Counted from the first letter of the stretch, positions 52,867-62,567 are shown. The stretch is DNA of 64,000 bases from an uncultured Myxococcales bacterium (GCA_937146725.1 CAKZRU010000142.1:33130-97129); one strand, 5' to 3'. The notes: a model not told the origin generated them from the letters alone. Numbers and translations: made by a program.

Positions 52867-55077
52867 ATGAGCGACAAGAATGATCTTAAACTTAGAATCA
52901 ATAGGAGAAGTCATTTGGGCCACAATACTCGTTATCACCCAATATTGAATCAAAGCTTTGAGCTAAAAAAACAAACACTTTTACCCCTTTGCTTGATTGC
53001 TAGCTTGCTATATGTGACAGGGATCATGACGATCCCAAAAGGATATGCTGATCAACCACAGCCCACACCTAAAGTAGTCTCCAAATTGAGCTCAGGGCTC
53101 ACCCTGGAACGCTATGATCGTAAAGTACGTCCACAAGATGATTTTTATCGCTTTGTGAATGGACAGTGGTTAGACACTTTTGAGCTACCACCCGAAAAGT
53201 CTCGTTATGGTGTATTTAATGATTTGCATGAGCGCGCTCGAAAGCAACTTAAGACAATCATTATGGATTTAGGTCAAAAGCCTAAAGATCCTAGCAAAAG
53301 TAAAGCTCAAGCCCAAAGTGCTGAAGCACAAAAAGTGAGCGATGCCTATCAAGCCTTTATGGATCTTGAGCAACTCAATCAGCAAGGACTTACCCCCTTA
53401 ATGGATGAGCTCAACAAGATCCAAGCGATTGATAATCAAGAACAATTAGGCTCATATTTGGGATATATGTGGCAAATTGGTAGCACTGGTCCTATTAATG
53501 GCTGGATTGACCAAGATGCAAAAAATCCCACTGAATATATTTTACACTTAACCCAAAGCGGTCTTGGCTTACCCGATCGTGACTATTACCTTAAAGATGA
53601 GCAAAAATTTAAGGATTTGCGTGATCAATATCTAGTTTATTTAAGCAAGTCTTTTTTGTTAGCGAAGCTTGCTAAAAATCAAAAAGAGGCTGACTCTCTT
53701 GCCAAATCGGTCCTTGAGCTAGAAAGTCAATTAGCGGAGATTCAATGGACAAGAGCCGAAAGTCGTCAACGAGATAAGACCTATAATCACCGAAGCTTGG
53801 TACAACTAAACCAAGACTTTAAATTTAAATGGTCTGCTTTCTTTGCAGGCATGAGTCAGCAACAGCACCAAAAAATCAAAGCCGTAATTTTGAGACAGGC
53901 AAGTTATTTTACCAAGCTTGATCACTTATTACAAAACACTCAGCTTACTGCTTGGAAAGCTTACTTAACTAGCAAACTACTGGGTCATTTTGCGCCTTTA
54001 TTGAGTCAAGAATGGGTCGGTCATCATTTTGACTTTTATGGGAAAGCCATTAGTGGAAAAGAAAAAAATGAGCCTCGTTGGAAAAGAGGCATAGGTCATG
54101 TTGAAGAAATTCTAGGCGAAGCTCTAGGTAAGGTTTATGTGGTAAAACACTTTAAACCAGAAGCCAAAGCGCGCATGGAAAAACTTGTTGCTAACCTTTT
54201 GATCGCTTTTAGAGCCGGTGTTAAGTCTTTGGATTGGATGAGTGCTGATACCAAAGTCCAAGCTCTCAAAAAGCTTGATCACTTTACGGTTAAAATCGGT
54301 TATCCAAATCGTTGGAAAGACTATAGTGGCCTGTCGATTAAAGCGGATGATCTTGTGGGTAATTCTATCCGAGCGACTCAGTTCACCTTAAAGCGGGAGC
54401 TTGATAAACTAGGTAAGCCGATCGATCGTGAAGAATGGTTTATGCCTCCACAAACGGTAAATGCGTATTATAATCCTTCGATGAACGAGATCGTTTTTCC
54501 AGCTGCTATTTTACAGCCTCCTTTCTTTAATATGGAGGCCGATGACGCGGTGAATTATGGTGGAATTGGTGCAGTGATTGGCCATGAGATTAGTCATGGT
54601 TTTGATGATCAAGGCCGAAAATCAGATGGTGAGGGTCGTTTGACCGATTGGTGGACCGACAGTGATGCCAAGCTTTTCCAAGAAAGAGCTCAAGCCTTGT
54701 CTACTCATTATGAATCTTATCAACCCTTGGAGGGCATGAAGATTAATGGTGCTTTGACCTTGGGTGAAAATATCGGTGATTTGGGTGGTTTAACCATAGC
54801 TTATCGCGCGTATCAACTTTCTTTGAATGGTCAAAAAAGCACTGAAATGGATGGTTTTACCGGTGAACAACGCTTCTTTTTAAGCTGGGCACAAGTGTGG
54901 GCCTGTAAATACAGAGAAGCCGAACTGAGACGTCGCCTACTCACTGATCCTCACTCACCAGCCATGTATCGAGTTACGGGGATTGTTCGTCAAATGCCAG
55001 AGTTTTATAACGCTTTTAAACTGAACCCAAGTGATAAACTGTATTTAGCGCCCGAAAAGCGCGTCAAGATTTGGTGA
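52867..55077 (+). CDS. M13 family zinc endopeptidase (neprilysin/PepO-like)
   Basis: A 736-residue exported metallopeptidase. A TM or signal segment (about residues 38-55) follows a polar N-terminus, and cleavage near GYA-DQ is possible. The family features are NAYYNPSMNEIVFPAAILQP, the zinc motif HEISH (573-577), ENIGD with the third zinc ligand Glu634 and Asp638, and a C-terminal end of KRVKIW, close to the usual ...CxVW without the Cys. The length is normal for bacterial PepO. lgt starts 6 bp downstream, so they are co-transcribed. It probably degrades peptides in the periplasm or outside. Confidence 0.94.
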   Translation: MSDKNDLKLRINRRSHLGHNTRYHPILNQSFELKKQTLLPLCLIASLLYVTGIMTIPKGYADQPQPTPKVVSKLSSGLTLERYDRKVRPQDDFYRFVNGQWLDTFELPPEKSRYGVFNDLHERARKQLKTIIMDLGQKPKDPSKSKAQAQSAEAQKVSDAYQAFMDLEQLNQQGLTPLMDELNKIQAIDNQEQLGSYLGYMWQIGSTGPINGWIDQDAKNPTEYILHLTQSGLGLPDRDYYLKDEQKFKDLRDQYLVYLSKSFLLAKLAKNQKEADSLAKSVLELESQLAEIQWTRAESRQRDKTYNHRSLVQLNQDFKFKWSAFFAGMSQQQHQKIKAVILRQASYFTKLDHLLQNTQLTAWKAYLTSKLLGHFAPLLSQEWVGHHFDFYGKAISGKEKNEPRWKRGIGHVEEILGEALGKVYVVKHFKPEAKARMEKLVANLLIAFRAGVKSLDWMSADTKVQALKKLDHFTVKIGYPNRWKDYSGLSIKADDLVGNSIRATQFTLKRELDKLGKPIDREEWFMPPQTVNAYYNPSMNEIVFPAAILQPPFFNMEADDAVNYGGIGAVIGHEISHGFDDQGRKSDGEGRLTDWWTDSDAKLFQERAQALSTHYESYQPLEGMKINGALTLGENIGDLGGLTIAYRAYQLSLNGQKSTEMDGFTGEQRFFLSWAQVWACKYREAELRRRLLTDPHSPAMYRVTGIVRQMPEFYNAFKLNPSDKLYLAPEKRVKIW

Positions 55078-55083
55078 TCATTT

Positions 55084-56019
55084 ATGCATCCGATATTATT
55101 TGAGATTTGGAATTATCCGCTTTACCTATACTCTCTTATGATCACAGTGGGCTGTGTGATGGGGATTTGGTTGGTGGTTCGTCATGGGGACCAAGCCGGC
55201 TTAAGTCGCCTAACTTTATTGGATCTATGCTGGTGGTTGATTTTAGGTGGCTATCTAGGTGCACGTATCATTTTTATGATCGTAAATTGGCAAGATCATT
55301 GGTATCCTTGTGTAGACTATGAATACTACAACAGTATTAATCCTAGTGCTCAACTCAGTGGTCCTGACTGCTGGCCTTTAATCGCAGTTTGGAGCGGTGG
55401 TCTAGTTTTTTATGGGGCCTTTTTAGGCGGCTTTTTAGTACTTTGGTGGTTTAGTCGCCACTATAAACTCAGACTTTTGCCCTTGGCTGATGCTCTTATG
55501 CCAGCCTTTGCGATCGGTCAGTTTTTTGGTCGTATGGGTTGCTTAGCCGCTGGATGTTGCTGGGGTAAAATCACTGATCTTGCTTGGGGTATTGAGTTTC
55601 CCAAACGTTCCATGGTGTTCAGACAGCAACTTGAGCAAAACTTAGTGACTATGCATTCAGAACACGCCTTGGCCATCCATCCCACGCAAATCTATGATAG
55701 TTTATATGGCCTTGGTCTGTTCATTGTTCTGACTTGGATCAGACGTAATAAGCGCTACCATGGCCAAGTCTTGATGTGGTGGTTATTCCTTTATCCTTTA
55801 ATGCGTTCTTTGGTAGAACTCTTTAGAGGAGATAGCGAACGTGGCTTTGTGACCAAGGTTGTCTATGAACCTTTAAATCAATTCTTGGGCTTGCCCGCTG
55901 GTAGTGTCACCTTCTTATCAACATCACAGTTTATTAGTTTAGCGGTAGTGCTCTGCTCTGGTATTGCCTTAGTGGTGATTCGTGCTAAGCTCAATGCCCG
56001 CGATGCAAAGGAAAGCTAA
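55084..56019 (+). CDS. lgt: prolipoprotein diacylglyceryl transferase
   Basis: A 311-residue inner-membrane enzyme that adds diacylglycerol from phosphatidylglycerol to the lipobox Cys, the first step of lipoprotein maturation. It has about seven TM helices and the signature GQFFGRMGCLAAGCCWG, with the conserved Arg, then HPTQIYDSLYGL and RSLVELFRGD. Its substrates would include the many lipobox proteins in this window, and pgsA makes the lipid pathway donor. The site GGTGA lies before the ATG, 6 bp after the M13 gene. Confidence 0.96.
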   Translation: MHPILFEIWNYPLYLYSLMITVGCVMGIWLVVRHGDQAGLSRLTLLDLCWWLILGGYLGARIIFMIVNWQDHWYPCVDYEYYNSINPSAQLSGPDCWPLIAVWSGGLVFYGAFLGGFLVLWWFSRHYKLRLLPLADALMPAFAIGQFFGRMGCLAAGCCWGKITDLAWGIEFPKRSMVFRQQLEQNLVTMHSEHALAIHPTQIYDSLYGLGLFIVLTWIRRNKRYHGQVLMWWLFLYPLMRSLVELFRGDSERGFVTKVVYEPLNQFLGLPAGSVTFLSTSQFISLAVVLCSGIALVVIRAKLNARDAKES

Positions 56020-56078
56020 CTCCAAGTAGTTGTTAAGTTAAGTGAGCCGAACAAAAACAGGTATAAAGCTTAACATTA

Positions 56079-56726
56079 CTACTCGTCAGTGCTCACAGCC
56101 ATATCACTAGCCATATCATCAATTTGATTTAAAACCTCACTATCTGTAGCAAGCTCGTCATTCACTGTGCCATAATCGATAAATACGGGATCAGGGTTCA
56201 TATCGCTAACACTGTCTTCGCTTTGATTATAAAGTTCAGTCCATTCGGCCACCACAGCCTCTAAAAGCTCATTTGAGATCTCCTCAGCACTACATAAAGT
56301 CAGAGTTTCATACCGATAGGCAATAGGGACAGTTGGGGGACAGTAACTTTGTTGGTTCAAGTCTTGCGCTTCACTCATCCCCATATCATCTACACCTATA
56401 TCGCTCTGATCTATACCGGAATCTAACTCTGCGCTTTCAGCTTGCTGATTACCCATATCACTAGAACTGATCTCACGGGTATATCTGAGTTCGCTGAAGA
56501 CACAAAAAAGTCTTTCATTGAGGATGACACGATCACCCCCTTCACAATCATAAGCGGCTGATCCTTGATAAGGGGATCGAGAGCAAGATTGCCCAATGAT
56601 CAATAACGAAAAGATTACAAATATACTTAAGACTTTTATTCTCAAGTAAGGCTTACTTATACTAGTGCGAGTTTGAGAAATCATGGGAAGAGTATTTTGA
56701 GTATGATGTGGGCGATTTAAGTCCAT
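56079..56726 (-). CDS. acidic lipoprotein of unknown function
   Basis: A 215-residue protein with a lipobox-like GQSC (Cys48 from the first ATG; Cys34 if the in-frame ATG at 56684 is used, which gives a more normal signal). The mature part is acidic, with low-complexity Asp/Met/Ser segments (DMGNQQAESAELD, IGVDDMGMSEAQDL). Such DMG-rich linkers are common in lipoproteins of Bradymonadota-like bacteria. Neither candidate start has a clear SD. It converges with lgt. Confidence 0.55.
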   Translation of the reverse strand: MDLNRPHHTQNTLPMISQTRTSISKPYLRIKVLSIFVIFSLLIIGQSCSRSPYQGSAAYDCEGGDRVILNERLFCVFSELRYTREISSSDMGNQQAESAELDSGIDQSDIGVDDMGMSEAQDLNQQSYCPPTVPIAYRYETLTLCSAEEISNELLEAVVAEWTELYNQSEDSVSDMNPDPVFIDYGTVNDELATDSEVLNQIDDMASDMAVSTDE

Positions 56727-56900
56727 GTGCTATATTAAATCCAAATCTAATGATGATGAAGTTGAGTGGTAAGTATTATTCTACACCAAAGTAATCTACC
56801 GAGTGATCTTTAAGTGAACAAGTCTTGCTGTTGACTTTATCAAGTTCTATCCCTAATAGTCCCACAGAACTTGCTTTTCCTCTTGATCAAGGAGTCATTT

Positions 56901-57887
56901 ATGACCTGCATTCTTTCTTGCCCTCAACGGCGCTCATCAAAGATGAGTTCTAGTGCTTTTATCAGTGTAATAAGCCTAATTGCTTTTTGCTTATGGGGAG
57001 GGAATGCACTTGCAAACCCTCGTACAAGCGTTTCTTTAAATGGACAAGTTTCTCCAGTCTTTTTCAACGATGGAGATAGTTTTCGTGTTTTGTCGGGTGA
57101 GTATAAAGGAAGCAAGGCTCGTTTGGCCGGCTTTAATACCTTAGAAAGCTATGGTGCAGTTCACTCTTGGGGCACTTGGACTAAAAAAGAGCTCTATGCA
57201 CTGGCTAAGATGGGTACTTACAATGCACGAGAGGGAACTTGGGAGTGTATATCTGATCTAAGTACCGATACTTATGGTCGTTATTTATGGATCTGTCCAG
57301 ATTTGGTCGTTGACCAAATTAAAAAAGGCTATGCACATGCCATGAGTGTGACCTCTGAGTCGGCCGGTGCTGATGCGGTTGCTGCCCAAAAAGATGCGGT
57401 CAAAAATAAGCGTGGTATCTGGGCACATGGTGTTCCTGAGTATGTTCTAACCTCGTTGCACTCAGTCGAAGAACAAAGCAGTGATAGAGCGACTTATAAT
57501 CGTTTAGTATCTAGTGTAGATGGCCACTCTTTGAAATGGAAGCACACAGATAAGTATGAAGAATGCCAAGATGTTTGCTGGAAGCCTTCCAAAGAAGATC
57601 GCTACCAACGCTTTACGCAGCGCTTTGCCAAGCACAAGTCGGTTGCATCGTGGATTGCAAGCTATGATGAAGCGACCCAAAGCAAAAATATGAGTGCTTT
57701 TTTAGATGGGCAAAAAGAGAAGATGGAATGGAAAGAAGACAGCCATAAAGAAGCAGCCCAAAAGGTACTTGCCGAAATGCAAGAGGCCGGCTGGGTAGAT
57801 GCAGCTCAATCCGAGATTGAAACCTGTATGCTTTATGTGGACTTCCGTCGTCGCTTTGGTGCTAGTCGTGCGGTGTGTCTCAAATGA
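56901..57887 (+). CDS. secreted staphylococcal-nuclease-like protein
   Basis: 328 residues from the ATG at 56901, which has a perfect AAGGAG-N6 site, rather than an upstream TTG. The signal peptide ends about NALA. The SNase fold signature follows: VFFNDGDSFRVLSG, KARLAGFNTLE and TYGRYLWICPDL. The catalytic Arg/Glu positions look kept, but the Asp of the usual IDTPE is Asn (FNTLE). The C-terminal roughly 130 residues are Lys/Glu-rich and unassigned. Its stop overlaps the start of the MopE-repeat lipoprotein gene (ATGA), so they are translated together. Confidence 0.78.
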   Translation: MTCILSCPQRRSSKMSSSAFISVISLIAFCLWGGNALANPRTSVSLNGQVSPVFFNDGDSFRVLSGEYKGSKARLAGFNTLESYGAVHSWGTWTKKELYALAKMGTYNAREGTWECISDLSTDTYGRYLWICPDLVVDQIKKGYAHAMSVTSESAGADAVAAQKDAVKNKRGIWAHGVPEYVLTSLHSVEEQSSDRATYNRLVSSVDGHSLKWKHTDKYEECQDVCWKPSKEDRYQRFTQRFAKHKSVASWIASYDEATQSKNMSAFLDGQKEKMEWKEDSHKEAAQKVLAEMQEAGWVDAAQSEIETCMLYVDFRRRFGASRAVCLK

Positions 57888-59146
57888 ACATGAATGCTTC
57901 AACGATAAATAAACTCATCTTATTGGCCCTTGCGGTAGTGATCGTCAGCTGTGAATATAAACGGCCGCCTTTACCGGTGATGGGCTATGAGTTTGATGAT
58001 GTATCATGCAGTGACGGCATCGATAATGACAATGACGGTCTGGTTGACTGTGCTGATACTGGCTGCCTTGAGAAATCAACCTTATGTGGGGTCAGCATTC
58101 CGCTTAATCCCTATTATGAAGAAGAATCAAGCTTTGAACTTTGTATCGATGGCCAAGATAATGATGATGATGGGAACTTTGATTGTGGTGATCGAAAATG
58201 CCAACAAATCTCTGAACTTTGCTGTGGTCGAGAGTTTACCAATGAACGTTGTAGTGACGGCATTGATAATGATGACAATGGCTTTACCGACTGCGAAGAC
58301 TTTGGCTGTAGCCAAGGGATCTTTGTCACAGTATGTTTAAGCCGTGAGGATACAGATGAACTGTGTAATGATGGCTTTGATAATGACCGTGATGGCAAGA
58401 TCGATATGGAAGATGAGGAATGTAATCCCGAGGTTGCGCCGACACCAAGCAATGTAGAACAAGGGGAAGAAAATACCCTTGAGCGTTGCCAAGATGGTGG
58501 CGACAATGATGGGAATGGTTACATCGACTGCGGTGATTTTTCTTGCTCACGCAGTGATAACCAAGACATTGTCGCTTACTGCCAATCTTTGAGTGAAGCG
58601 ACCTTGGACCAGTGCAGTGATGGCATTGATAATGATGGCAATGGTTTTATTGACTGTGGTGATTATAGTTGTAGTCGCAGTGATGATGCCGAAGTGCTTA
58701 GTTATTGCGAAGCTCGCTTAGAAGTCAGTCTTGAGAAATGCAGTGATGGCGTAGATAATGATAGTAATGGCTTTACCGATTGCGCTGATTACTCTTGTAG
58801 CCGTAGTCAAGACCCAGCCGTACTCAGCTATTGCGAAGACCAGCTTGAAGCCACTTATGAGCGTTGTAGCGACGGTATTGACAACGATGGGAATGGCTTT
58901 ACCGATTGTGCGGATTATTCCTGCCGTCGAAACAATGACTTAACGGTAAGACAAGCCTGTCAAGAAAGTGTGGGAGATAACCCAGCTCAAGCTGATATGC
59001 ATTGCTCCGATGGCATTGACAATGATGGCGATGGCTTTATTGACTGCGATGACTGGGACTGTAGCTATAATCCAGAGGTTACAGTTTGCCCGGGCCCAGG
59101 CGTGTGTGAAAATGTTTATCGCCATCCTGAAACAGACGATCGGTAA
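57884..59146 (+). CDS. lipoprotein with nine MopE-type CSDGIDNDGNGFxDC repeats
   Basis: A 420-residue lipoprotein (VIVSC, Cys23). The mature region is nine copies of a unit with the core C-x-DG-x-DND-x-[DN]G-x2-D-C-x-D-x2-C, spaced about 35-45 residues. The last five are close copies (CSDGIDNDGNGFTDCADYSC type) and their linkers share RSDDAEVLSYCE-like text. Copy four lacks the usual second Cys (KIDMEDEEC). Each core looks like a Ca2+-binding loop held by disulfides, as in MopE-related surface proteins. The start overlaps the SNase-like gene and the barrel gene begins 4 bp after its stop. Confidence 0.78.
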   Translation: MNMNASTINKLILLALAVVIVSCEYKRPPLPVMGYEFDDVSCSDGIDNDNDGLVDCADTGCLEKSTLCGVSIPLNPYYEEESSFELCIDGQDNDDDGNFDCGDRKCQQISELCCGREFTNERCSDGIDNDDNGFTDCEDFGCSQGIFVTVCLSREDTDELCNDGFDNDRDGKIDMEDEECNPEVAPTPSNVEQGEENTLERCQDGGDNDGNGYIDCGDFSCSRSDNQDIVAYCQSLSEATLDQCSDGIDNDGNGFIDCGDYSCSRSDDAEVLSYCEARLEVSLEKCSDGVDNDSNGFTDCADYSCSRSQDPAVLSYCEDQLEATYERCSDGIDNDGNGFTDCADYSCRRNNDLTVRQACQESVGDNPAQADMHCSDGIDNDGDGFIDCDDWDCSYNPEVTVCPGPGVCENVYRHPETDDR

Positions 59147-59150
59147 TCCA

Positions 59151-60806
59151 ATGAAAATGAATAAGATAAGAACCACCCAAAAAAGTGAGCAACTTGTGAA
59201 AAAACTGTCTCAACATCCCCTTTCATATGTCGCTTTAGTGACACTATCTGTACTTAGTTTTAGTGCGTTAAGCTTCATAACTCTCACCACTGCTTCAGCT
59301 ATGCCTAAAGAAACCATTTGTGACGATGGAGTCGATAATGATGGTGATAGCGTGCCCGACTGTAGTGATAGTGACTGTATCAAAACCGATGCCTGTAAAC
59401 CTGATGGTAAGCCTGAAAACACTAATAAACGCTGCCGAGATTGGGTCGATAACGATGAAGATGGCGTCACTGATTGTGATGATCAAGACTGCCAAACTGA
59501 GCTCATTACCGCCTGTAATGGATCTTGGGATGTGGCCATGAGCCAATCATCATCAAATACACCCACAACCCAAGGACAGGGTAATACAGCAAGCACGCCG
59601 GCAACCGCTTTTGTTTCTGGTGACCCACTTGATTTAATTGGTGCGGGAAATGATCAAGATGGTGAGCGTAATGATTATCTTTGCTCGGATGGCATTGATA
59701 ACGACAATGACGGAAAAACCGACTGTGAGGATCCTGGTTGCCAGTTTGATGGCAGTGTGCAAGTTTGTCGTGGCTCACCTAATATGCGTTTTTCAATCGT
59801 TGGTCAAATCGCGCACAATGTGAACCTTAATCCAGAGCCAAATGATAACTCACCTTATGATACTCGTATTTCTCGTTTGCAATTAAGAACCTTTGGTCCG
59901 ATTCCACAGATTGAAAACTCATTTTATCTGATCAGTATGCTCACTGAAAAAACACCTCGCTTGACCTTTGCGATGTTTAGTTTACCCATTGGCAAATCAC
60001 GTCATATGTTGACCATTAACAGCGGTGCCGCCGGCTTATCACAAGCTCAGGCCTTGTCAGTACACAAGCAATTATTAGTGTCTCGTACTAACGTATTTAG
60101 AGCCTTTGAGCAGTTTAACTCGGCGGCAATGGAAGTGAGTGGTCCACTTAATGATGATAATACCTTACGTTATCGCGTTTTTGGTGCGGGTGGTAATGGT
60201 CGCTTTGATGGTAACATTGGTGGACGTAGTATCGCCAACCAAAGCCTTAACTATCCTTTCTCTGCGGGTGCACAGCTTGGCCTAAATATCTTTGGCTATT
60301 ATAGTCGCTTTGATACGCCATTCTTATATGTACCAGTCCCATTGACCTTAGGTATTTTGGCGGGCGCAAAGTATGATCGCCGTGAAGCCGAAAACTTTTA
60401 TTCAACCAATGTACAAGCCGCTTTACGTTATCGTCGCCTAGTTGTACTCGCCGAACATTATTGGAAAAACGAAATTGAGTTTGAGTCTATGCAGGCGGCC
60501 TGGCATGCTCAAGTTGGTTTCCTAGCCATTCCTAAATATTTGATGCTTGCCTTTGATTATGGTGAATATCAGGCTGAGCCCTTTAATAATCCTCCTGAGC
60601 GCTTTTCAAGCATCGTGCGTGAGCCTAAAGATGAGATCCAATATCGCCTAGCTGCACACTATTATTACTACCGTGATATTGGTGTTCTTTCAGTGGTTTG
60701 GAACAATCGAATGGTAGAAGAAGGCTTGCGTGATATTGAGGAAGATGATGGGTATCGCGATCTTGTTGAGCAAGAACTCAGCATCATTGCCCAATTCCGT
60801 TTCTAG
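59151..60806 (+). CDS. outer-membrane porin-like protein with N-terminal MopE repeats
   Basis: 551 residues. A signal peptide (cleavage about ASA) is followed by three MopE-type loops (CDDGVDNDGDSVPDCSD, CRDWVDNDEDGVTDCDD, CSDGIDNDNDGKTDCED) with a Ser/Thr/Gln linker. From about residue 205 a barrel is visible: FSIVGQIAHNVNLNPEP, RISRLQLRTFGPI, alternating aromatic strands and a final IIAQFRF with terminal Phe. The middle resembles phosphate-selective porin O/P proteins. It begins 4 bp after the repeat lipoprotein gene, so the three genes form one cassette. Confidence 0.72.
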   Translation: MKMNKIRTTQKSEQLVKKLSQHPLSYVALVTLSVLSFSALSFITLTTASAMPKETICDDGVDNDGDSVPDCSDSDCIKTDACKPDGKPENTNKRCRDWVDNDEDGVTDCDDQDCQTELITACNGSWDVAMSQSSSNTPTTQGQGNTASTPATAFVSGDPLDLIGAGNDQDGERNDYLCSDGIDNDNDGKTDCEDPGCQFDGSVQVCRGSPNMRFSIVGQIAHNVNLNPEPNDNSPYDTRISRLQLRTFGPIPQIENSFYLISMLTEKTPRLTFAMFSLPIGKSRHMLTINSGAAGLSQAQALSVHKQLLVSRTNVFRAFEQFNSAAMEVSGPLNDDNTLRYRVFGAGGNGRFDGNIGGRSIANQSLNYPFSAGAQLGLNIFGYYSRFDTPFLYVPVPLTLGILAGAKYDRREAENFYSTNVQAALRYRRLVVLAEHYWKNEIEFESMQAAWHAQVGFLAIPKYLMLAFDYGEYQAEPFNNPPERFSSIVREPKDEIQYRLAAHYYYYRDIGVLSVVWNNRMVEEGLRDIEEDDGYRDLVEQELSIIAQFRF

Positions 60807-60905
60807 GTTAAAGACCAAAGAGAATATATTCGTCATTTCTAGGTTTGACGCAAGGCGAGGTGCAGAGTAAGATAGGTTCCGTTATTCACAAATAAGGAGC
60901 CCTAT

Positions 60906-62189
60906 ATGGAACCCGCTAAGCTGCCTCAAGAAACTCCAAATATTAAGCGCCCTCTTCCTCACAATGTTGAGGGGATTCCTACCCCAACCGGCACGATTCC
61001 TGCTGAAATCTACCGTGCTCGTCGCCATAAGTTGATGGAGGAAATGGGCAGTGGTGTGGCTTTGATTTTTTCTGCTGACCATGTGGGAGATGGGCATCGG
61101 CAAGATCTAGACTTTTACTATTTGACCGGCTTAGAGTTTGAATCAGGTGCGGCTCTTTTGTTGGCGCCCGAAGATCCACAATACAAAGAGATCTTATTTT
61201 TAAGTCCTTTGGATGTTGAAGATAACCGTTGGCATGGTAACAGGCCTATTTTGGGTCGAGCGATTGAGTTGGGCACCGGTATTGCCAAGGTATTGCGTAC
61301 TACGCTTTTACCGAGAATGCTCACCAATGCAGTACTCAATACAGCCAATCGAGAACTTGTGTACTTGGGTGCTATGGTGGGCTATACGTCGCCGATTCCA
61401 AAGCAGCTACAAGTGCTTCGTGATGCTAGTGCAAGAATCTTGAACAGTAGAATTGTGGATGGCCACGAGTATCTACCAAGAATGCGCTCTGTTCATGATG
61501 AGCATGAGATTTCGATTATGCGTAAGGCTGTAGATATTACAGTTGAAGGCTTTAGACGGGCGATGCAAAATGTACGTCCTAAGATGAATGAATCAGAGCT
61601 TCAATATGTGTTTGAAAGCTACTTTAGACAGCAAGGTAGTCATTGTAATGCCTATCGTCCAATTGTGGGCTCTGGCCTTAATAGCTGTGTGTTACATTAT
61701 GGACAAAATCGCAAGATCATGCGTGATGGTGAACTTGTTTTATGTGATGTGGGCTGCGAATATGAAATGTATGCATCTGATATTACGCGTACCTTTCCGG
61801 TCAATGGTAAGTTTACAGCTCGCCAAGCCGAAGTATATCAGGTCGTCTTAAATGCTTGGAAAGCCGCCGTAGCTGCCGTTAAGCCGGGGGTAACCTGGGT
61901 AGAACTTAATGACATCGCTCGTAAAGTGATTGACGACGCTGGCTTTGCCGATGACTATTTCCACAGTTTGGGTCACTTTGTTGGCTTAAATGTACATGAT
62001 GCGGGACTACAGCGAGAGCCCTTAAAGGCGGGCATGGTGATCACCATTGAACCGGGAATTTATTTAGCTAATGAAGAAATCGGGATTCGCATTGAAGATG
62101 ATGTTTTGGTGACAGAAACCGGCTGCGAAGTACTTTCGGCTAATTGTCCTCGTGAAATTGCAGAGATCGAAGCCATCATGGCAAAATAA
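60906..62189 (+). CDS. pepP: Xaa-Pro aminopeptidase (M24B)
   Basis: A 427-residue cytoplasmic metalloaminopeptidase removing N-terminal residues next to Pro. The dinuclear metal ligands are all present: CDVGCEYEMYASDITRTFPV (two Asp), SLGHFVGLNVHD (His), ITIEPGIY (Glu) and GIRIEDDV (Glu). The N-terminal creatinase-like domain (FYYLTGLEFESGAALLL) is typical. The first 30 residues are a Pro-rich extension. AAGGAG lies 6 bp before the ATG. It stands 99 bp after the porin-like gene and 51 bp before cutA. Confidence 0.95.
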   Translation: MEPAKLPQETPNIKRPLPHNVEGIPTPTGTIPAEIYRARRHKLMEEMGSGVALIFSADHVGDGHRQDLDFYYLTGLEFESGAALLLAPEDPQYKEILFLSPLDVEDNRWHGNRPILGRAIELGTGIAKVLRTTLLPRMLTNAVLNTANRELVYLGAMVGYTSPIPKQLQVLRDASARILNSRIVDGHEYLPRMRSVHDEHEISIMRKAVDITVEGFRRAMQNVRPKMNESELQYVFESYFRQQGSHCNAYRPIVGSGLNSCVLHYGQNRKIMRDGELVLCDVGCEYEMYASDITRTFPVNGKFTARQAEVYQVVLNAWKAAVAAVKPGVTWVELNDIARKVIDDAGFADDYFHSLGHFVGLNVHDAGLQREPLKAGMVITIEPGIYLANEEIGIRIEDDVLVTETGCEVLSANCPREIAEIEAIMAK

Positions 62190-62240
62190 TTAGATTCCTC
62201 AGCAAATGAGTCATCAGTAAAATAATGATAAGGTATATCC

Positions 62241-62567
62241 ATGTCACAGTCGGAAATTGTGTTAGTATTAAGTAATGTTCCGGCTGAGCAGGCCGAAAGC
62301 ATGGCAAGTGCTTTAATCAAAGAATGCAAGGCGGCCTGTGTGAATCTTAGTCCAATTCGCAGTGTTTATCGTTGGAATAATGAGATCTGCATTGATCAAG
62401 AAGTCACCCTTGTCGCCAAAGTGAGCAAAGCTCATAGCGAGAGATGTGTACAGTTCATCAAGAGCCTTCATCCTTATGAGCTACCCGAGATCTTGGTGAT
62501 CCCAGTGGATGCTCAACGCTCATATGGTCCGTATTTGGAATGGGTGCTGAGCGAAACTCAAGGCTAG
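62241..62567 (+). CDS. cutA: CutA1-family divalent-cation tolerance protein
   Basis: A 108-residue trimeric cytoplasmic protein. The family pattern is clear: IVLVLSNVPAEQAESMASAL, then ACVNLSPIRSVYRWNNEI, QEVTLVAKVS, and the end YELPEILVIPVDAQRSYGPY followed by WVLSE. The exact role is unsettled in the family, though copper and other metals bind. AAGG lies at good spacing before the ATG. It is the last plus-strand gene; a terminator follows. Confidence 0.94.
   Translation: MSQSEIVLVLSNVPAEQAESMASALIKECKAACVNLSPIRSVYRWNNEICIDQEVTLVAKVSKAHSERCVQFIKSLHPYELPEILVIPVDAQRSYGPYLEWVLSETQG

Noticed and set aside
58968..59150. Upstream extension of the porin-like frame
   Set aside because: The extension overlaps the repeat lipoprotein gene and its sequence is Met/Ala-rich shadow of the MopE repeats; the ATG at 59151 gives a proper signal peptide.
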